From the NCBI GenBank assembly GCA_030039105.1, contig JASHQO010000457.1, positions 1 through 7,455 of the forward strand: DNA of 7,455 nt, read 5' to 3'. The DNA is from Xanthobacteraceae bacterium. GTDB lineage: Bacteria; Pseudomonadota; Alphaproteobacteria; Rhizobiales; Xanthobacteraceae. Numbering within the stretch: position 1 is the first letter of the stretch; each line of letters starts with the position of its first letter. The notes under the pieces are model-generated. The model was not told the origin of the DNA. It saw only the letters and a program-made list of their open reading frames with translations, and searched no databases. Made by a program: the position numbers and the translations under genes. Shown here one piece after another: positions 5,909 to 7,455 of this stretch.

Positions 5909-7270
5909 ATGCGTGTTGCCCGCCGCACCTTCCTGGCTTCGACGATGGCAGCGGTGGCGGCGCCCGCGGTGCTGCGGGTCGCGTTTGGCGACGCGCCGCA
6001 ATTTACGCTGAAGCTGCATCATTCGTTTTCCTCGGTGTCGGGCGTACATGACCGGTTTCTGGCGCCATGGGCGCGCCAGGTCGAAGCGCAATCGGGCGGC
6101 CGCATCCGCATCGACATCTACCCTTCGATGGAGCTCGGCGGCGCGCCGGCGGACCTGTTCGACCACGCGCGCTATGGCGCCGCCGATCTTGCCTGGGCGG
6201 TGCCGAGCCTGACGCCGGGGCGGTTTGCCAAACTCGAAGCGTTCGAGCTGCCGTTCGTGCCGTCGCGCCGTGCCCTGGTCAGCTCGAAGGCGCTGGAGGA
6301 CTATGCCCGTGCCAATGCGGCGGACGAATTCCGCGAGGTGCGCGCGATCTGCTTCTCGTGCTCCGATCGCGGCGTGTTGCACGCCAACCAGCCGGTCCGC
6401 ACCGTCGAAGACGTCAAAGGTCTGAAGCTGCACGTGCCGACCCGTTTTGCCGCCGCGGCACTGCGCGCGCTCGACGCGGTGCCGGTGCCGATGCCGAGCG
6501 CGCAGTTGCCGCTCGCCGTCACCCAGCACGTAGTCGACGGCTGTATCGATCCATGGAACGTGGTTCCGGCGCTCAAGCTCAATGACTTGCTCAAGACTCA
6601 CACCGAATTCGCCGATGCGTCGCTGAGCTCGACCACCTATGTGCTGGCGATGAACCAGGCGGCCTATGACAAGCTGCCGCGCGATCTCAAGGCCGTCATC
6701 GACGCCAATTCCGGCCAGCCATCCGCCACCATGGCCGGCGCGATGTGGGACTTGCAGGCGGCCGCCGTCGTCGACTTGGTGAGCGAGCACGGCGACACGA
6801 TCATCACGCTCCAGCCCGAGGCGGTGGCGCACTGGCGCAAGGCGACCCAGCCCGCGGTCGATGGCTGGCTCAAGGACATGAAGGAGCACAAGATCGCCGG
6901 CGACAAGCTGCTCGCCGGCATCCGCACGCTGCTCGCCAAGTACGCCAACGAGCCGGAGCCGCAGCCGGCGCAGACCGCACGCCCGGCGGAGCCGGCGCAG
7001 ACTCAGCCCGCTGAAGCCAAGGCCGACGTTACTGCGACGCCGAAGCCGGCAGGCGCAGCCCCCGCGCCGGCCACGCAGCCGCCCGCGCCTGCGCTAAAAC
7101 CGGCGCCGGCGACGGCCGCAGCGACGCCTGCGCCACCGCCAACTCCTTCTGCCCCCGCGCCACCGGCTTCCGCCGCCAGCCCGCCGCCAGTGGTAGCACC
7201 TGCATCTCCGCCCGCGGCAACACCGCCGGCAGTACGGCCGCCGCCCAAGACGTTGGATATTCCGCTTTAA
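5909..7270 (+). CDS. TRAP-type (DctP family) periplasmic solute-binding protein with Pro/Ala-rich tail
   Basis: This 453-residue protein binds a ligand in the periplasm for a TRAP transporter. The N-terminus ARRTFLAS plus an Ala-rich hydrophobic stretch (4-28) is a Tat-type signal. Residues about 32-345 are a full DctP domain: LKLHHSFSSVSGVHDRFLAPWA, GRIRIDIYPSMELG, the linker GLKLHVPTR, the PVPMPSAQLPLAV stretch, VVDGCIDPWNVVP, and a helical C-terminal lobe. Family members normally carry a ligand-carboxylate Arg in the G-x-K-x-R position; here that residue is His175, with Arg179 nearby. Residues 348-453 form a low-complexity tail with 35 Pro and 31 Ala of 106, ending KTLDIPL, which takes the protein well beyond the usual 320-350 residues. 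No DctQ or DctM membrane subunit lies beside it, so the cognate permease is elsewhere or off-window. The ligand is unknown. ATG 5909 is supported by the signal peptide; the ribosome site is weak (AAAGAAA). Confidence 0.88.
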   Translation: MRVARRTFLASTMAAVAAPAVLRVAFGDAPQFTLKLHHSFSSVSGVHDRFLAPWARQVEAQSGGRIRIDIYPSMELGGAPADLFDHARYGAADLAWAVPSLTPGRFAKLEAFELPFVPSRRALVSSKALEDYARANAADEFREVRAICFSCSDRGVLHANQPVRTVEDVKGLKLHVPTRFAAAALRALDAVPVPMPSAQLPLAVTQHVVDGCIDPWNVVPALKLNDLLKTHTEFADASLSSTTYVLAMNQAAYDKLPRDLKAVIDANSGQPSATMAGAMWDLQAAAVVDLVSEHGDTIITLQPEAVAHWRKATQPAVDGWLKDMKEHKIAGDKLLAGIRTLLAKYANEPEPQPAQTARPAEPAQTQPAEAKADVTATPKPAGAAPAPATQPPAPALKPAPATAAATPAPPPTPSAPAPPASAASPPPVVAPASPPAATPPAVRPPPKTLDIPL

Positions 7271-7320
7271 AGCACGATCACGAAAAGTGGAAACCGGTTT
7301 TCGGAAAAGATCATGCGCAA
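7271..7320. repeat. Rhizobiales intergenic palindromic repeat (AAACCGGTTT core)
   Basis: Starting right after the TAA of the solute-binding gene is an imperfect palindrome that I recognise as a common intergenic repeat of Bradyrhizobium, Rhodopseudomonas and relatives. Outer arms GCACGATC (7272-7279) and GATCATGC (7309-7316) pair with one mismatch, and the centre is the self-complementary AAACCGGTTT (7291-7300) flanked by CGAAAAG and TTTTCGG. It encodes no protein and probably marks the transcript end. The family identity is from memory. Confidence 0.7.
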
Positions 7321-7330
7321 GTAAAAGGCT

Positions 7331-7369
7331 AGAGCGGGATGACGATTCAACCAAAACTCATCCCGCTCT
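7331..7369. terminator. 12-bp perfect inverted repeat between convergent genes, likely bidirectional terminator/repeat element
   Basis: AGAGCGGGATGA (7331-7342) and TCATCCCGCTCT (7358-7369) are perfect inverted copies around a 15-base loop. The element lies between the end of the solute-binding gene and the end of a minus-strand gene whose stop is 6 bases away, so a hairpin would form in both transcripts. There is no T tract after either arm, so termination by the classic intrinsic mechanism is uncertain. The arms resemble another dispersed repeat of Bradyrhizobium-like genomes. Confidence 0.6.
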
Positions 7370-7374
7370 GGCGC

Positions 7375-7455
7375 CTACTGCGGCAGCGGATGGCCGGGCA
7401 TCAGATCGTACGGATGCTTCCAGCCCGGCAGCGCTTTGATGCGGCCAAGCCAGGC
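7375..7455 (-). CDS. Probable glutathione S-transferase, last 26 codons (5' part outside window)
   Basis: On the minus strand the frame ending at TAG (complement of 7375-7377) is open to the window edge and reads AWLGRIKALPGWKHPYDLMP followed by GHPLPQ. The pattern W-L-x-R-I-x-A-L-P-G-W is typical of the last helix of bacterial glutathione S-transferases, and the YDLMPGHP ending matches my memory of rhizobial members. Only the C-terminal end is present, so the glutathione-binding thioredoxin domain cannot be checked. It converges with the solute-binding protein gene across the two repeat elements. Confidence 0.62.
   Translation of the reverse strand, partial: AWLGRIKALPGWKHPYDLMPGHPLPQ

Noticed and set aside
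5804..6889. 361-codon minus-strand frame antisense to the solute-binding protein
   Set aside because: It is Arg-rich, has no recognisable domain, and lies opposite a well-supported DctP gene; it is a shadow of codon bias.
7003..7248. Gly/Ala-rich minus-strand frame opposite the Pro/Ala tail
   Set aside because: It is the mirror of the low-complexity tail coding sequence and has no independent signal.
1..7455. A new multigene system (defence, mobile or biosynthetic)
   Set aside because: Apart from psd-pssA the genes are unrelated housekeeping or transport families in mixed orientations, with no shared domains, integrase, or compositional break that would suggest a transferred module.

Overview
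The window looks like ordinary chromosomal DNA of a high-GC alphaproteobacterium, most likely order Hyphomicrobiales (Bradyrhizobium/Rhodopseudomonas/Xanthobacteraceae-like). The evidence is strong G/C preference at third codon positions, the gene families present, a short archaeal-type phosphatidylserine decarboxylase followed by phosphatidylserine synthase, and intergenic palindromic repeats whose sequences I recognise from rhizobial and Bradyrhizobium-like genomes. No phage, insertion sequence, CRISPR array, tRNA or rRNA was seen.

Layout. 1-861 is the C-terminal half of a citramalate synthase (isoleucine pathway), open at the left edge. 907-1290 is a small VOC/glyoxalase-fold protein on the same strand with a good Shine-Dalgarno. 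It converges, with a 6-base gap, on a LOG-family phosphoribohydrolase (1297-1902, minus strand). A 168-base divergent spacer separates LOG from a 656-residue Atm1/ABCB7-type ABC exporter (2071-4041). A degenerate palindromic repeat (about 4054-4196) fills the gap before psd (4209-4910), which is followed by pssA (4976-5866). These two genes form a phosphatidylethanolamine synthesis pair: PssA makes phosphatidylserine and Psd decarboxylates it. After a compact GC palindrome comes a Tat-exported TRAP-type solute-binding protein with an unusual Pro/Ala-rich C-terminal tail (5909-7270). The right end holds two further repeat elements, including a 12-bp inverted repeat, and the last 26 codons of a probable glutathione S-transferase on the minus strand (7375-7455).

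Function. Only psd and pssA clearly work together. The other genes serve separate housekeeping or transport roles: branched-chain amino acid synthesis, nucleotide/cytokinin-type phosphoribohydrolase activity, export of glutathione-linked compounds, and periplasmic ligand capture. I do not see a convincing new multigene system. The features most worth a second look are the solute-binding protein (106-residue low-complexity tail, His where family members usually have the ligand-binding Arg, no TRAP membrane subunits next to it), the repeat remnant directly upstream of psd, and a TATAAT placed so that pssA could be read from a leaderless transcript.
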